This document shows positions 15,617-24,751 of a DNA stretch of 29,036 nt, piece after piece (within the stretch, counting starts at the first letter, position 1; each line of letters opens with the position of its first letter). The DNA lies in assembly GCF_019127135.1 (NCBI RefSeq), contig NZ_JAHOEA010000043.1, positions 1-29,036 of the forward strand, given 5' to 3'. Source of the DNA: Segatella copri. GTDB lineage: Bacteria; Bacteroidota; Bacteroidia; Bacteroidales; Bacteroidaceae. The notes under the pieces were generated by a model. The model was not told where the DNA came from, searched no databases, and was given only the letters and a program-made list of their open reading frames with translations. The position numbers and the translations under genes were made by a program.

Positions 15617-16297
15617 CTATTTTTCCCAAGAAAAAGAAGCTCCTTTAGAATTCTCAAAATTCAATCTGTTACTAAATCTGACAATTGACAATTCTTTATC
15701 ACAAATATGCTTTAAAAAGTTCATTCTGTCAATACTGCTTGCCCCCTTTTGATAGCCAGAAAAGTTGTCGCATAATTGAATTTGTATTATTACAAAATCA
15801 AGTTTAGGTATTTCGCCCTTGCTATCAGCAAGAGAAAAATCTGAAACAATATTTTCGTCGAATTGTTTTTTTGATCCGACCCAGAGGTTCATAGTTTCCA
15901 AATATAAATTATCAAAATAAATTGGCGATAGTTTCATTTTTGATTTTAATGCAGAAATAATATTGTTCCCTGAATCAGCCTTCACAAATAACAATAAAAT
16001 ATTTTGTATTCCATATTTCGTCACTTCACTATTTGAAGGATAATTTATATCCTCAATTGAGTCATCCTTTATTGGAGGAACGAAAGATGTGTCGACATAG
16101 TTATTCTCCTGAGAATTTATAGGCGATATAAATGTATCTTTAGAAGAACTACTTGTTGTTCTTTCATTTCGACATATTACCTCCGAGTGTTTCGTGTAAC
16201 CAAGAATACATTTTCTGTCTAATAAGCAAAAATATCTATTCACCAATAAAGTTTTATTATCTTCATGCTTTATGTGAGAATCTATAATCCATTTCAT
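15617..16297 (-). CDS. Hypothetical protein downstream of the dynamin gene
   Basis: A 226-residue protein without signal peptide. Residues 48-90 are Ser/Asn-rich and probably disordered, linking a small N-terminal region (MKWIIDSHIKHEDN) to a C-terminal mixed alpha/beta region (for example YGIQNILLLFVKADSG and KLDFVIIQIQLCDNF). I recognise no family. It starts 17 bases after the dynamin-like gene and completes the three-gene set of 454-residue protein, GTPase and this protein. A shared function with the GTPase is likely from context only. Confidence 0.6.
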   Translation of the reverse strand: MKWIIDSHIKHEDNKTLLVNRYFCLLDRKCILGYTKHSEVICRNERTTSSSSKDTFISPINSQENNYVDTSFVPPIKDDSIEDINYPSNSEVTKYGIQNILLLFVKADSGNNIISALKSKMKLSPIYFDNLYLETMNLWVGSKKQFDENIVSDFSLADSKGEIPKLDFVIIQIQLCDNFSGYQKGASSIDRMNFLKHICDKELSIVRFSNRLNFENSKGASFSWEK

Positions 16298-16314
16298 GTT
16301 TCAAAAATTGTTAG

Positions 16315-18984
16315 TTATTCAACATATAAGTCAAAATCAGATTTTTTCTGTTTTAGTTTCGTTATTGCATCAAGTAACTCTGAAAGTTTTTGCTCATTTT
16401 GAGAGTTAGATTCTTTCATTTCCTTGATTCTCTCTGAAATCATATTATTTATCTCATTCACAGATTCCTTTGATATCAATGTTAATTTTGACAAATAGTT
16501 CTTTACAGTCTCGTCTATCCATTCTGAAAGAACCATCCAAAAAAGAATCTCTGACTTATTAATTCCATTAAACCATTGGTCATATAATCCTGTTGCATTT
16601 GGAAACGGATAAGAATAAGTGTTGTCATCGACCATTTTATATTTTGTTCGTGTTTTTGTGGTTGGGCAACAAGAACCTTCTTCATATGTTTCTGTCCCAT
16701 CTGCTACCCATTTGTGCCCAAGAGATACTTTGGGATCAAAATCTGGTTTTGCAAACTCAAATAATTTTTCAGGTAACGTTATCTTTGCGTTATCTACCAA
16801 ACTGAAAGAATCGGCTATATATTTTCCTATATTGAGTCCACTATTTCCAAGGTTACTATTCAGCAACTCTATAATACTTTCAACTTCTTTATTTAAGAAA
16901 TCTCTCAAACTTCCTATAAATGACTGTGATTCTAATTGGAACAACAAATTGGTTTTCTTGTATAATATTTCCCGAACTCTTCTGTTCAATACAAGGTACA
17001 TATCTTCTGTTGCTTTTATATTTTCATCAGAGACTTTACTTTTACAGTTATATACAAATGCTTTTTCTTTTTTTGCATAACTGGAGTTGTTCTTCCATGC
17101 TTCAAATGTTTTCCTTGTGGTCTCGTAGGAAGGCAATAGAGGAGCAACTAGAGGCAAGGCTAAATCTTTTAATAACTTCTCCTGTAATTCGCCTTGTTTC
17201 TCGTTGTTTTCCAAACATGATTTTATTCTGCTAATGACATACAAGTCTAACTTCTCTTTTACTGTTCTTGGTACATCAATAATTGGTATAAAAATGTTAG
17301 TCGAAGTTTTTTTACCTTTTATTTCGCTCAAGAACTTTACTACAACCTGGTAGAATTGGGTGTTTTGTTTGCTAAGTTGCAAAATATTACAAATAACATA
17401 ATTTATGTCTTTTTCTATTTGCTCTAACCTTAAATCTATTTCACCTTTAGGACGTAGGTCTATCTTATTACTTATTTTTTTTATTTCTTTAAGAAGAAAA
17501 GTCTTGGTTGCAGCTGTCTTTTCGTTAACTGCTATCTCCGTAATATTTTGTCTAAGTCTTTCCAATTCTATTCCATATTCTTCATACAATTTGTCTGACT
17601 CCACTTGTGCTTCATCCTTATCCCTATCTGGACATCCAACCAATTGTACTTTCTTTTTTAACAAACCAAGTTGCTCATTTAGAAGACTGATAAGGTTGTT
17701 ATTCTTGTTGATGTCTACATATGTTTTGAGTTTTGTGCAGAAATCATCAATGGCCTTAAAGGTATCGAGTACAGCAGGTAAAATGATGATAGTTGAGAAT
17801 GAATCCGAAATACGTCTCTTTAATTCATCCATTAACCAGTCGGCATGACTTAATTTGTAGCATTCGGAAATGAGTAAGAAAATATCATCCTTGTTTGGTT
17901 CGGAAACAGGCTTAATACCAATAATATCGCCATATTTATCCTTGGAGATGACGAAACAATTATTTACCCTATCGAAAGTTTCCTTAATCTTCGGATTATC
18001 AGAAGATGTAAATTGATTTGAATGATCTATTATCAACTTTCCTATTTGATTGTAGTCTATATGTATTTCCGTATCCCCAATGACAGCATCTCCTAATGCT
18101 GATTGAGCATAGTAAAATAAACGTGCAATGAAAGGAATAATCTCTATTGATGTATCTTCTTTAAGTGAAAGATTTACACGTATTTCATTTGTTAAACTCT
18201 CAATTTTTTTCCCAAGAGGTTTATCTGCCTGAGCCCTAGCATCAACTTTGTTTAAAAGGAATAATAATGATTTGTCATTTCCGTTTAAGGCTTTGACAAT
18301 ATCTTCTACTTCCTCTAACAATCGCTTAACTCGCGCCCTATCTACATCATTGTAATCCATTGCTATAATGCATAAAGAGCGAGAAAGATGCTTCTTGATA
18401 ACTTCTAGATTTTTTCTATCTGTCAAGGTTTTTAGTCCTGGCAGATCGATAAATTCAAGGGATACATCTTTCGGCAACCCGATGAGTTCAGGATGTTTGC
18501 TCCACAATAACGGACCTGAAACAATTATCTCTGGAGGAGTAGTATTTTTTTCAAATCGATGGTATTTCTCAAAAATATTCTCAATTTTTGAGTAAGCATC
18601 TTTGTCAGTGATAGGTTGGAAAATTCCACTTTCCCAGTGTTCTGAATGTGCAATTTTTAGACTCTTTTCTTCACTCGGAATAAGCCTCAAGACACCTGCG
18701 CTCATTTCCTCACTTTCCATCGGCGCAATAGTTCTACCTGCTAAGGCATTGACTATCGTAGATTTACCAGCAGATGTAGTCCCTACCATTGCAATAGACA
18801 ACGTAGGGTTCTTAAGTCTCTCTATGGATACAGAAATCCTGGATACAAGCTCCTTGTATGATTTGGCTAGGTCTTTATTTCCTTCTAAAGCCTTAGTATT
18901 GTTTTTATATATCTTTTTTACAATATCCTTCATCATGACCAACGAAGATATTGCCACCTCCAATTTTTGTTTATTTGACTTCAT
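16315..18984 (-). CDS. Dynamin-like GTPase
   Basis: An 889-residue large GTPase. The G domain lies in the N-terminal third: G1 GTTSAGKST at 68-76, a switch region near SEEMSAGVLR, G3 DLPG at 180-183 and G4 NKVD at 245-248. The rest is long and helical with predicted coiled coils (about 400-560 and 845-885), as in bacterial dynamin-like proteins that remodel or protect membranes. A short Cys-containing insert (GSCCPTTKTRTKY) lies near residue 775. Its start overlaps the stop of the 454-residue gene by 4 bases, so the two are coupled. Bacterial dynamins are known in some anti-phage systems; a defence role here is inference. Confidence 0.85.
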   Translation of the reverse strand: MKSNKQKLEVAISSLVMMKDIVKKIYKNNTKALEGNKDLAKSYKELVSRISVSIERLKNPTLSIAMVGTTSAGKSTIVNALAGRTIAPMESEEMSAGVLRLIPSEEKSLKIAHSEHWESGIFQPITDKDAYSKIENIFEKYHRFEKNTTPPEIIVSGPLLWSKHPELIGLPKDVSLEFIDLPGLKTLTDRKNLEVIKKHLSRSLCIIAMDYNDVDRARVKRLLEEVEDIVKALNGNDKSLLFLLNKVDARAQADKPLGKKIESLTNEIRVNLSLKEDTSIEIIPFIARLFYYAQSALGDAVIGDTEIHIDYNQIGKLIIDHSNQFTSSDNPKIKETFDRVNNCFVISKDKYGDIIGIKPVSEPNKDDIFLLISECYKLSHADWLMDELKRRISDSFSTIIILPAVLDTFKAIDDFCTKLKTYVDINKNNNLISLLNEQLGLLKKKVQLVGCPDRDKDEAQVESDKLYEEYGIELERLRQNITEIAVNEKTAATKTFLLKEIKKISNKIDLRPKGEIDLRLEQIEKDINYVICNILQLSKQNTQFYQVVVKFLSEIKGKKTSTNIFIPIIDVPRTVKEKLDLYVISRIKSCLENNEKQGELQEKLLKDLALPLVAPLLPSYETTRKTFEAWKNNSSYAKKEKAFVYNCKSKVSDENIKATEDMYLVLNRRVREILYKKTNLLFQLESQSFIGSLRDFLNKEVESIIELLNSNLGNSGLNIGKYIADSFSLVDNAKITLPEKLFEFAKPDFDPKVSLGHKWVADGTETYEEGSCCPTTKTRTKYKMVDDNTYSYPFPNATGLYDQWFNGINKSEILFWMVLSEWIDETVKNYLSKLTLISKESVNEINNMISERIKEMKESNSQNEQKLSELLDAITKLKQKKSDFDLYVE

Positions 18985-20345
18985 ATAGTTTCTATATTTG
19001 CACGTGAACGAACTTTATTTGCTTTTTCTATAAAGGAATCATATTTATAATCCAGTTTTACAATAGAATACAGAACATCAGGGTTATTCAATTCCTCTGC
19101 TGTATTTTCCTCTTGATATTCTGTATCTTTGCATTGTATGTAATGGGCTAAAGCTTTATCAACAAATGGCAAGATGATAGACTCCTGATTTTCGAAGGAG
19201 AAAGGAAGACGTGAGAAAGAATCTGCTACATCTAAATATAATTTAGCAAGAAACTCCTTGTCTGTTTCAATTTTGTCGAATTCATTAAGCAATGTAATGT
19301 AATAGTTTTTTAATGCAGGTAGCATATACTTTATCCCAGGAATGTTGGGTAACAGACTAGGGAGCTTTGGAAGAGTTTTATATTCCAATAAATGATAAGC
19401 ATCAGCATACATTCCAGAAATACAACAGAATATCCCAGACACTTGTGCTTCCATTTTAGATTTTACTGCATCGTTAATTTCAGGAGCACCATCTAAAAAA
19501 GAGAGCATTTTATCACGTGCTTTACCTGTTATACATTTCTTTTGTATCTCTTTTATAAAAGAAATATTATGCTGTAGTTTTGTCGAAAATTGATTATAAG
19601 CATAGTCCATTTGTTGAGCTAACTGAACCATAGCAAGACTTTCTTCGTACACTGCATTTTGGTAAAGAGGTGCCAACTCTAAACGGCAAAATTCAAATCC
19701 TGCAGGGTAGTTCAATTCCTCTCCAAGTCCCCATGACCAAACTTTAAAGATAAATGTTTTTCCATCATTTATGAGTGTTGGTGAAAGTACCATTACAGGT
19801 TGTTTCTTAAGACCAGCATAAAGGTAGTTGATAGAGGCATCATTTGACGGCACATCGTCTTTCCAAGCTCCGATTTCAGACACAACCGCATGAACACTAT
19901 TGGTAGGATAGTAATTTACGATGAAGGAAGACAAGTTTCCATTTATTGTACGAGCATATGGATGATCTTTGTCTTTTAGTGCTGAAATTAAGCGACAAGG
20001 AACTATTACATTACCGTCAAAGTAGGTGCTATCATCTGATATTGGCTCGCAAATCTGCATTTCAAATGGATTACGCAATGGCCAACACCTTTCATAATAA
20101 GTTTGTGTCTTCCATTTGTCTAATGAAAGTTCATGAGCTTGCTTTGCCTCAATTAGTCTTTGCTCATGACTCAATCTTTGTAATTCTAATTTGTTTTTTA
20201 ACTCGCGTTCTCCATTCTCTATGCGTTTTTTCTCTTCTTTGGCTTCGGCGTTGGTAAACTTTCGCCATCCCCCTTTTATAATGGGGGAAAGAAGGCGTGT
20301 GACCATTATTCCGGCCATTACTGTTGTCATTGATATAGGCTCCAT
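18981..20345 (-). CDS. Membrane/coiled-coil partner of the dynamin-like GTPase
   Basis: A 454-residue protein. A hydrophobic N-terminal segment (about residues 6-24, TTVMAGIMVTRLLSPIIKGG) precedes a long charged coiled coil (about 30-75, KEEKKRIENGERELKNKLEL and onward). A globular region beginning YYERCWPLRNPFEMQICEP follows, and the C-terminal half is helical. I know no named family for it. The gene overlaps the dynamin start by four bases, so the products are probably made in fixed proportion and may form one complex at the inner membrane. It begins 18 bases after the truncated Cys-rich gene. Confidence 0.65.
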   Translation of the reverse strand: MEPISMTTVMAGIMVTRLLSPIIKGGWRKFTNAEAKEEKKRIENGERELKNKLELQRLSHEQRLIEAKQAHELSLDKWKTQTYYERCWPLRNPFEMQICEPISDDSTYFDGNVIVPCRLISALKDKDHPYARTINGNLSSFIVNYYPTNSVHAVVSEIGAWKDDVPSNDASINYLYAGLKKQPVMVLSPTLINDGKTFIFKVWSWGLGEELNYPAGFEFCRLELAPLYQNAVYEESLAMVQLAQQMDYAYNQFSTKLQHNISFIKEIQKKCITGKARDKMLSFLDGAPEINDAVKSKMEAQVSGIFCCISGMYADAYHLLEYKTLPKLPSLLPNIPGIKYMLPALKNYYITLLNEFDKIETDKEFLAKLYLDVADSFSRLPFSFENQESIILPFVDKALAHYIQCKDTEYQEENTAEELNNPDVLYSIVKLDYKYDSFIEKANKVRSRANIETI

Positions 20346-20363
20346 ATTTGCTCTTGTTATATA

Positions 20364-20612
20364 TTAAAAATGTTTGTCATATCCATGATGGCAATTAGTG
20401 CATACACAGCCAAACTTACCCTCAAAAGAGCGACAGCCACAGCCTTGTACCATGCAATGGCATCCTAGTCCAAACGAAATCTGAGATGTTCTAACTGGCT
20501 CTCTGTAATGTATGTGCTGGGGGGCTGAGAAATCTTCTCTTTCTTCAATAGAAGGCTCTGTTACAAAACTATGAAAATCATCACATTCATCTAAATCAAA
20601 AGCTGAATTCAA
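20364..20612 (-). pseudogene. Cys-rich protein, 5' end cut by IS4351
   Basis: The open frame runs from a TTG inside the IS4351 end (20610-20612) through the junction at 20601/20602, and only the part up to 20601 is native. The native portion is acidic, then Cys/His-rich: GLGCHCMVQGCGCRSF and FGCVCTNCHHGYDKHF, with about eight Cys likely to bind zinc or iron. The original N-terminus and start are missing, and the new TTG adds only four residues. It may still be translated from the IS-derived start or may be a remnant. It was the gene just upstream of the 454-residue protein. Confidence 0.6.
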
Positions 20613-21756
20613 CTTGCAAATGCAACAGAATTCTGATTAATAATTTGTTTAAATTTTTCGTTTGGCGTGAGGTATCCAAGTCTTTTACGAGGTCGATTAT
20701 TGAGTTTATTTTCAATCCACTTAATCTGTTTGTTGGTTACTTCACTAAAGTCCTTACCCTTTGGGATATACTGCCTGATAAGCCCGTTGGTGTTTTCATT
20801 GGCACCACGTTCCCATGAGTGGTATGGTTTGCAAAAATAGAATTTTATTTCCAATTTTTGCGCAATTTCCTCGTGCTTTGCAAACTCCTTTCCATTGTCA
20901 GCCGTAATTGTGTGTATTAAGTTTTTCACTTTCCGCAGTGCCCATACTGCAATCTTAGCTACCGGGATGGCTTCTTTTCCCGACAACTTGCGTATCCAGA
21001 CCCTGCTTGTTGCTCTGTCGTTAATGGTAAGAATGGCACCTTTGTGGTTCTTACCAATAATTGTATCTATCTCTAAATCACCAAATCTCTCCTTCAGTTC
21101 CACTATCTCGGGACGCTCATCAATATCCACCCTGCCTGGGATAAATCCTCGCCCTGCATTTTTAGAACCACGTTTGGCATACCTGCGACCTTGTCTGCGA
21201 AGATATTTGTGCAGTTTGCCACCCCGCCGCTTATCCTCCCAAATCCAGCGATATATCGTTTCGTGAGATACCATCGCAATTCCCTCCAAGCGGCTCCTGC
21301 CGACAATCTGCTCCGGGCTGAATCCTTTCTTCAACAGCTTTATTATCCGTTTTCTCATTGCCGGTGTAAGCACTTCCTTGCGATGTTTTTGCTGCTTGCG
21401 CCTGTCTGCTTTTCGCTGGGCAAGCTCCATGCTATAGCTACCACTTCGGGCGTCGCAATTGCGCTTTATCTCCCTGTAAACAGTGCTTTTATCTACTCCG
21501 ATAGCTTCCGCTATTGCTTTTTTGCTCATCGGTATTTGCAACATCATAGAAATTGCATACCTTTGTTCCTCGGTTATATGTTTGCTCATCTGCAACTTTT
21601 TTTTCTTTGGACGGACAATTAAAGCAAAGATAGCAAACTTTATCCATTCAGAGTGAGAGAAAGGGGGACATTGTCTCTCTTTCCTCTCTGAAAAATAAAT
21701 GTTTTTATTGCTTATTATCCGCACCCAAAAAGTTGCATTTATAAGTTGAACTCAAG
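20602..21756 (-). mobile_element. IS4351, left copy
   Basis: The ends are imperfect inverted repeats: GCTGAATTCAACTTGCAAAT at the left, and at the right a sequence whose reverse complement starts CTTGAGTTCAACTTATAAAT, both continuing into GCAAC. The length of 1155 bp equals that known for IS4351 (IS30 family). It has disrupted the Cys-rich gene on its left and abuts the kinase gene's stop codon on its right by about 8 bases. Confidence 0.9.
20609..21589 (-). CDS. IS4351 transposase (IS30 family), left copy
   Basis: A 326-residue DDE transposase starting MSKHITEEQRYAISMML. An N-terminal helix-turn-helix lies at about residues 8-45 (MSKKAIAEAIGVDKSTVYRE). The catalytic DDE residues lie in LEIDTIIG, ITADNGKEF and HSWERGANENTNGL. 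It cuts and joins the IS ends. The open frame extends 45 codons further upstream into sequence next to the inverted repeat, but the MSKH start matches the known protein length. It stops 7 bases from the IS end. Its translation is identical to that of the right copy. Confidence 0.92.
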   Translation of the reverse strand: MSKHITEEQRYAISMMLQIPMSKKAIAEAIGVDKSTVYREIKRNCDARSGSYSMELAQRKADRRKQQKHRKEVLTPAMRKRIIKLLKKGFSPEQIVGRSRLEGIAMVSHETIYRWIWEDKRRGGKLHKYLRRQGRRYAKRGSKNAGRGFIPGRVDIDERPEIVELKERFGDLEIDTIIGKNHKGAILTINDRATSRVWIRKLSGKEAIPVAKIAVWALRKVKNLIHTITADNGKEFAKHEEIAQKLEIKFYFCKPYHSWERGANENTNGLIRQYIPKGKDFSEVTNKQIKWIENKLNNRPRKRLGYLTPNEKFKQIINQNSVAFAS

Positions 21757-21764
21757 ATATATAA

Positions 21765-22898
21765 TCATTTCAGCACCATCCTGAACGTGGTTCCTTTCCC
21801 AAGCTCCGATTCCTTCACAAAAATCTTTCCTTTGTGGTATTCCTCCACAATCCGCTTCACAAGCGACAGGCCAAGTCCCCAACCACGCTCCTTGGTGGTG
21901 AATCCGGGATAAAAAAGGGTTTTGAACTGTGATTTCGGGACACCTTTTCCAGTATCGGAAATATCCAAAAGCACCTTTCCCCGCCTTTCGGAAATATGGA
22001 ACAAAACCGTTCCCTCGCCGCCCATGGCATCCACCGCATTTTTCAACAGGTTCTCGATCACCCAATCGAAAAGCGGCTCGCTCACGGTAACCGTCACCCC
22101 ATGTTCGGGAAAATCCAGATCGATCCGCACTTTATCGGAAATCCGCTTTTCCATATAACCTAACGATCGGCGGACAACCTCGCGCAAATCTGCCTGCCGG
22201 AGATCCGTGGCGGAACCGATCTTCGAGAAACGCCGGGCAATCATCTCCAAGCGATGCACGTCCTTGTCGATTTCGGACAATAGAGCGGGATCGATATCTT
22301 TCAGCTTCAAAAACTCGATCCACGCGACCAACGATGAAATCGGCGTTCCCAACTGGTGTGCCGTCTCCTTGGACAATCCCACCCACACCCGGTTCTGCTG
22401 CGCTTTCAACGAATTGCGAAGGGCGAAGAACACCAGCGCGATGAAAAATGCTATCACCGCCAGCTGCACATAGGGAAAAACCTGCAACTGCTTGAGCGTG
22501 TAGGAATCATCGTAATAAAGAGATTGATTGAGTTCGGTGAGTTCAATGGCATTTCGTTTTTTGGAAAATGCCTCCATTTTCTTTTGAAGAAACCTGTCCC
22601 GCCCTTTGTCGGGAAGTTTGATGTTGTTGACAATGAAACTTCGGTTCGATTTGTCGTACAAAATAACCGGAATGGTGGTGTTGCCCTGCAAGATCCGCAA
22701 CACAAGGTTCATGTCGCTGTTATCGGTTTCGGTGGCGAGATGCTCGGTGGCTTTTGCCCAGATTTCAATCTTGTTGCGCTCCTCGATGGTCAGTTCCCGC
22801 ACCAATTTGTTGGAGAACAACAAAGAAGCCAATGCAATGGCCACTGCAAAAGCAACAAAACCGTACTTGATCCATTGATGAGAATTGAAATCAATCAT
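21765..22898 (-). CDS. Membrane sensor histidine kinase
   Basis: A 377-residue protein started at MIDFNSHQWIKYGF. It has two membrane segments (about 11-28 and 143-161) enclosing a small periplasmic sensor region. The H-box is SKETAHQLGTPISSL with His181, the N-box is NLLKNA (Asn283/Asn287), and the ATP lid motifs are DTGKG (315-319) and GLGLS (341-345). It autophosphorylates and passes phosphate to a response regulator, which is not in the window. The gene is intact up to its stop, just short of the IS. Codon and base use are clearly GC-richer than the genes left of the IS, pointing to a different chromosome of origin. Confidence 0.85.
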   Translation of the reverse strand: MIDFNSHQWIKYGFVAFAVAIALASLLFSNKLVRELTIEERNKIEIWAKATEHLATETDNSDMNLVLRILQGNTTIPVILYDKSNRSFIVNNIKLPDKGRDRFLQKKMEAFSKKRNAIELTELNQSLYYDDSYTLKQLQVFPYVQLAVIAFFIALVFFALRNSLKAQQNRVWVGLSKETAHQLGTPISSLVAWIEFLKLKDIDPALLSEIDKDVHRLEMIARRFSKIGSATDLRQADLREVVRRSLGYMEKRISDKVRIDLDFPEHGVTVTVSEPLFDWVIENLLKNAVDAMGGEGTVLFHISERRGKVLLDISDTGKGVPKSQFKTLFYPGFTTKERGWGLGLSLVKRIVEEYHKGKIFVKESELGKGTTFRMVLK

Positions 22899-23011
22899 GC
22901 CGACATATCCGTTTAATCCGCATGCAAAGTAACGAAAAAAGCGGGGATTTATTGAACAAAAGTGATTTTTAAATTTATTAAGGTAAATATCTATAACAAA
23001 CATTTGATTCA

Positions 23012-23043
23012 TTGCCTGCATATGATATTTAATCGTACATTTG
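23012..23043 (+). promoter_or_regulatory. Candidate promoter of the isomerase gene
   Basis: A -7 box TACATTTG (23036-23043) matches TAnnTTTG. TTGC (23012-23015) lies 20 bases upstream as a partial -33 element. The start codon follows 30 bases downstream, in the 175-base gap between the divergent kinase and isomerase genes. Confidence 0.5.
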
Positions 23044-23073
23044 TGTTCGTACACGTAAAAACATTTGCAAGTC

Positions 23074-23913
23074 ATGAGAAAATTACTCCTCTTCTTATCC
23101 GCAATCGTCGTTTCGATGATGATCAGCGCGCAAGATCGACCCGATCCGCAACCGGCTGCCGACACCTACGAGAAATTCAAGGTGGGAATGGCGGGTTATA
23201 CTTTCGTGAATTTCGATTTGGACAAGACCTTGCAGACATTGGAAAAATGCGATGTCCACTACCTCTGCATCAAGGATTTTCATCTGCCGTTCAACAGCAC
23301 CGACCAACAGATTGCCGATTTCCACGAGAAATTGAAATCGAAGGGAGTTACCGGTTATGCCGTGGGACCGATTTACATGAAAACGGAGCAGGAAATCGAC
23401 AACGCATTCGAGTATGCCAAACGGGTTGGAGTGAAGCTGATCGTCGGCGTTCCAAACTACGACCTGCTTCCTTATCTGGATAAAAAGGTGAAGGAATACG
23501 ATTTCAATTACGCCATCCACCTGCACGGCCCCGACATGCCGCTCTATCCCGATGCCGACGACGTTTGGGAAAACGTGAAGGATTTGGACCCGCGCATCGG
23601 CATGTGCCTGGATATCGGTCATGACAGACGCAACGGAAAAGACCCGGTCGCCGATTTGGAGAAATACATCTCTCGCGTGTTCGACATTCACCTGAAAGAT
23701 GTCACCGGAGCTTCAAAAGCGGGATATTCGGTTGAGGTCGGCCGGGGAATCCTTGATATCCCCGGATTCGTGAGGATGCTCCGAAAAACCGGCTACGACG
23801 GCGTCGTCAGTTTGGAGCACGAACGCAACATGAAGGATCCGTTCATCGGAATTGCCGAATCCATCGGTTATTTCAGGGGCGTGGTAGCCACAACGAGCGA
23901 CAGACAAAAATAA
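23074..23913 (+). CDS. Secreted sugar phosphate isomerase/epimerase-like TIM-barrel protein
   Basis: A 279-residue protein with a signal peptide (residues 1-19, MRKLLLFLSAIVVSMMISAQ) followed by a xylose-isomerase-like TIM barrel of the AP endonuclease 2 superfamily. Metal- or substrate-site segments are visible: YAIHLHGPD, MCLDIGHDRRNG, FDIHLKDVTGA and VSLEHERN, the last giving the conserved Glu. Bacteroidetes encode many such periplasmic enzymes acting on sugars or sugar derivatives; the substrate cannot be told from the sequence. It is divergent from the histidine kinase and shares its GC-rich codon use. A terminator follows at 23942-23982. Confidence 0.8.
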   Translation: MRKLLLFLSAIVVSMMISAQDRPDPQPAADTYEKFKVGMAGYTFVNFDLDKTLQTLEKCDVHYLCIKDFHLPFNSTDQQIADFHEKLKSKGVTGYAVGPIYMKTEQEIDNAFEYAKRVGVKLIVGVPNYDLLPYLDKKVKEYDFNYAIHLHGPDMPLYPDADDVWENVKDLDPRIGMCLDIGHDRRNGKDPVADLEKYISRVFDIHLKDVTGASKAGYSVEVGRGILDIPGFVRMLRKTGYDGVVSLEHERNMKDPFIGIAESIGYFRGVVATTSDRQK

Positions 23914-23941
23914 AAGATAATTTCATTCTCTCTTTATCTCG

Positions 23942-23982
23942 AAAGGGTTTGTGTTCCGATGCGAATGCAATCCCTTTTTTTT
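23942..23982 (+). terminator. Rho-independent terminator after the isomerase
   Basis: AAAGGG (23942-23947) pairs with CCCTTT (23972-23977), extended by partial pairing of TTG with CAA, and the stem is followed by a run of eight T. It lies about 30 bases after the isomerase stop and abuts the ragged 3' end of the recombinase gene. Confidence 0.75.
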
Positions 23983-24727
23983 ATGACATTTGACTCGGAT
24001 GCCCACTTGAGGTGGAGGTCGGGAGTTGAAAAATATTCAGAACGCATCCAGGCGTGACTCTCTTCCTGATTCCGGCTCTTGACGCGGCGTTCTTGACAAC
24101 CATCTGCACGGACTTTGCCGAATATGGGCCGCCCCACTGCCCTTCAAACAGATATACATCGGGCTTATGCAGGATGTAACAGGTGCGAAGATCAGTCAGA
24201 ATGGATTCCGGGAGCGTCACAACCCTGTCTTTGTTCCCCTTGGACTTGACGATGCGGATCAGCATCCTGGCAGAATCAATATCGGCTATCTCCAGATTGA
24301 TCAGTTCGCTCAATCGCAGCCCCGATCCATAAAGCATTTTGATCATGCAACGGTGCTTGATGTTTTCGGTGCCGTCGATGATCCTTTTCACTTCATCTAT
24401 ATTCAGACAATTGGGCAACGCAAAGGTCCTCCTCGACGGATAAAGGTGTTTTATCTTTAACTCCCTGCCATAAATCGACTTGTAGAACTTGTCGATCGAC
24501 GCCACTATCATGCGCTGGTGAGAACTGCCGATCCTGTGCCTCTCGATTTTCCACAGCACATATTTCTCAACCGCCAACTCGTCGATTTCAGCCGGATGCG
24601 AGAATTTCCTTTTCGCAAGATCAAGGAAGCTCCTCGCGCTGCTTTTGTAGTTAGCGATCGAGTTCGCACTGTAGCGCTGCAAGACGAGCTTCCGCTCAAA
24701 TTCAAGTATCAATCTGTCAACATCCAT
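23981..24727 (-). pseudogene. Integron-integrase-like tyrosine recombinase, C-terminus lost
   Basis: A 248-residue open frame started at MDVDRLILEFERKL, resembling XerC/D- and IntI-type recombinases. The SAM-like N-terminal domain spans about 1-90. The catalytic domain starts near LNIDEVKRIIDG, with the first arginine Arg138 in GSGLRLSEL and the lysine segment KSKGNKDR at 161-168. After VTP (224-226) the HxLRHSFATHLL block, the second His and the catalytic Tyr are absent and the frame runs into unrelated sequence. In the +1 frame a weak echo (FST, then AAGTGGG in the DNA) suggests decay by indels. It lacks the extra helix domain typical of class 1 IntI. It lies divergent to the cassettes, where an integron integrase would be. 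Confidence 0.75.
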
Positions 24728-24751
24728 GCCTCCGGTTATAAGTGTGAGTGG

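Noticed and set aside
21590..21724. 45-codon N-terminal extension of the IS4351 transposase (also in the right copy at 28869-29003)
   Set aside because: The MSKH start gives the known 326-residue length and the extension has no conserved features.
21765..22898. Histidine kinase as part of the resistance function
   Set aside because: No response regulator or resistance-linked sensor motif is present, and its base composition suggests a passenger from a chromosome.
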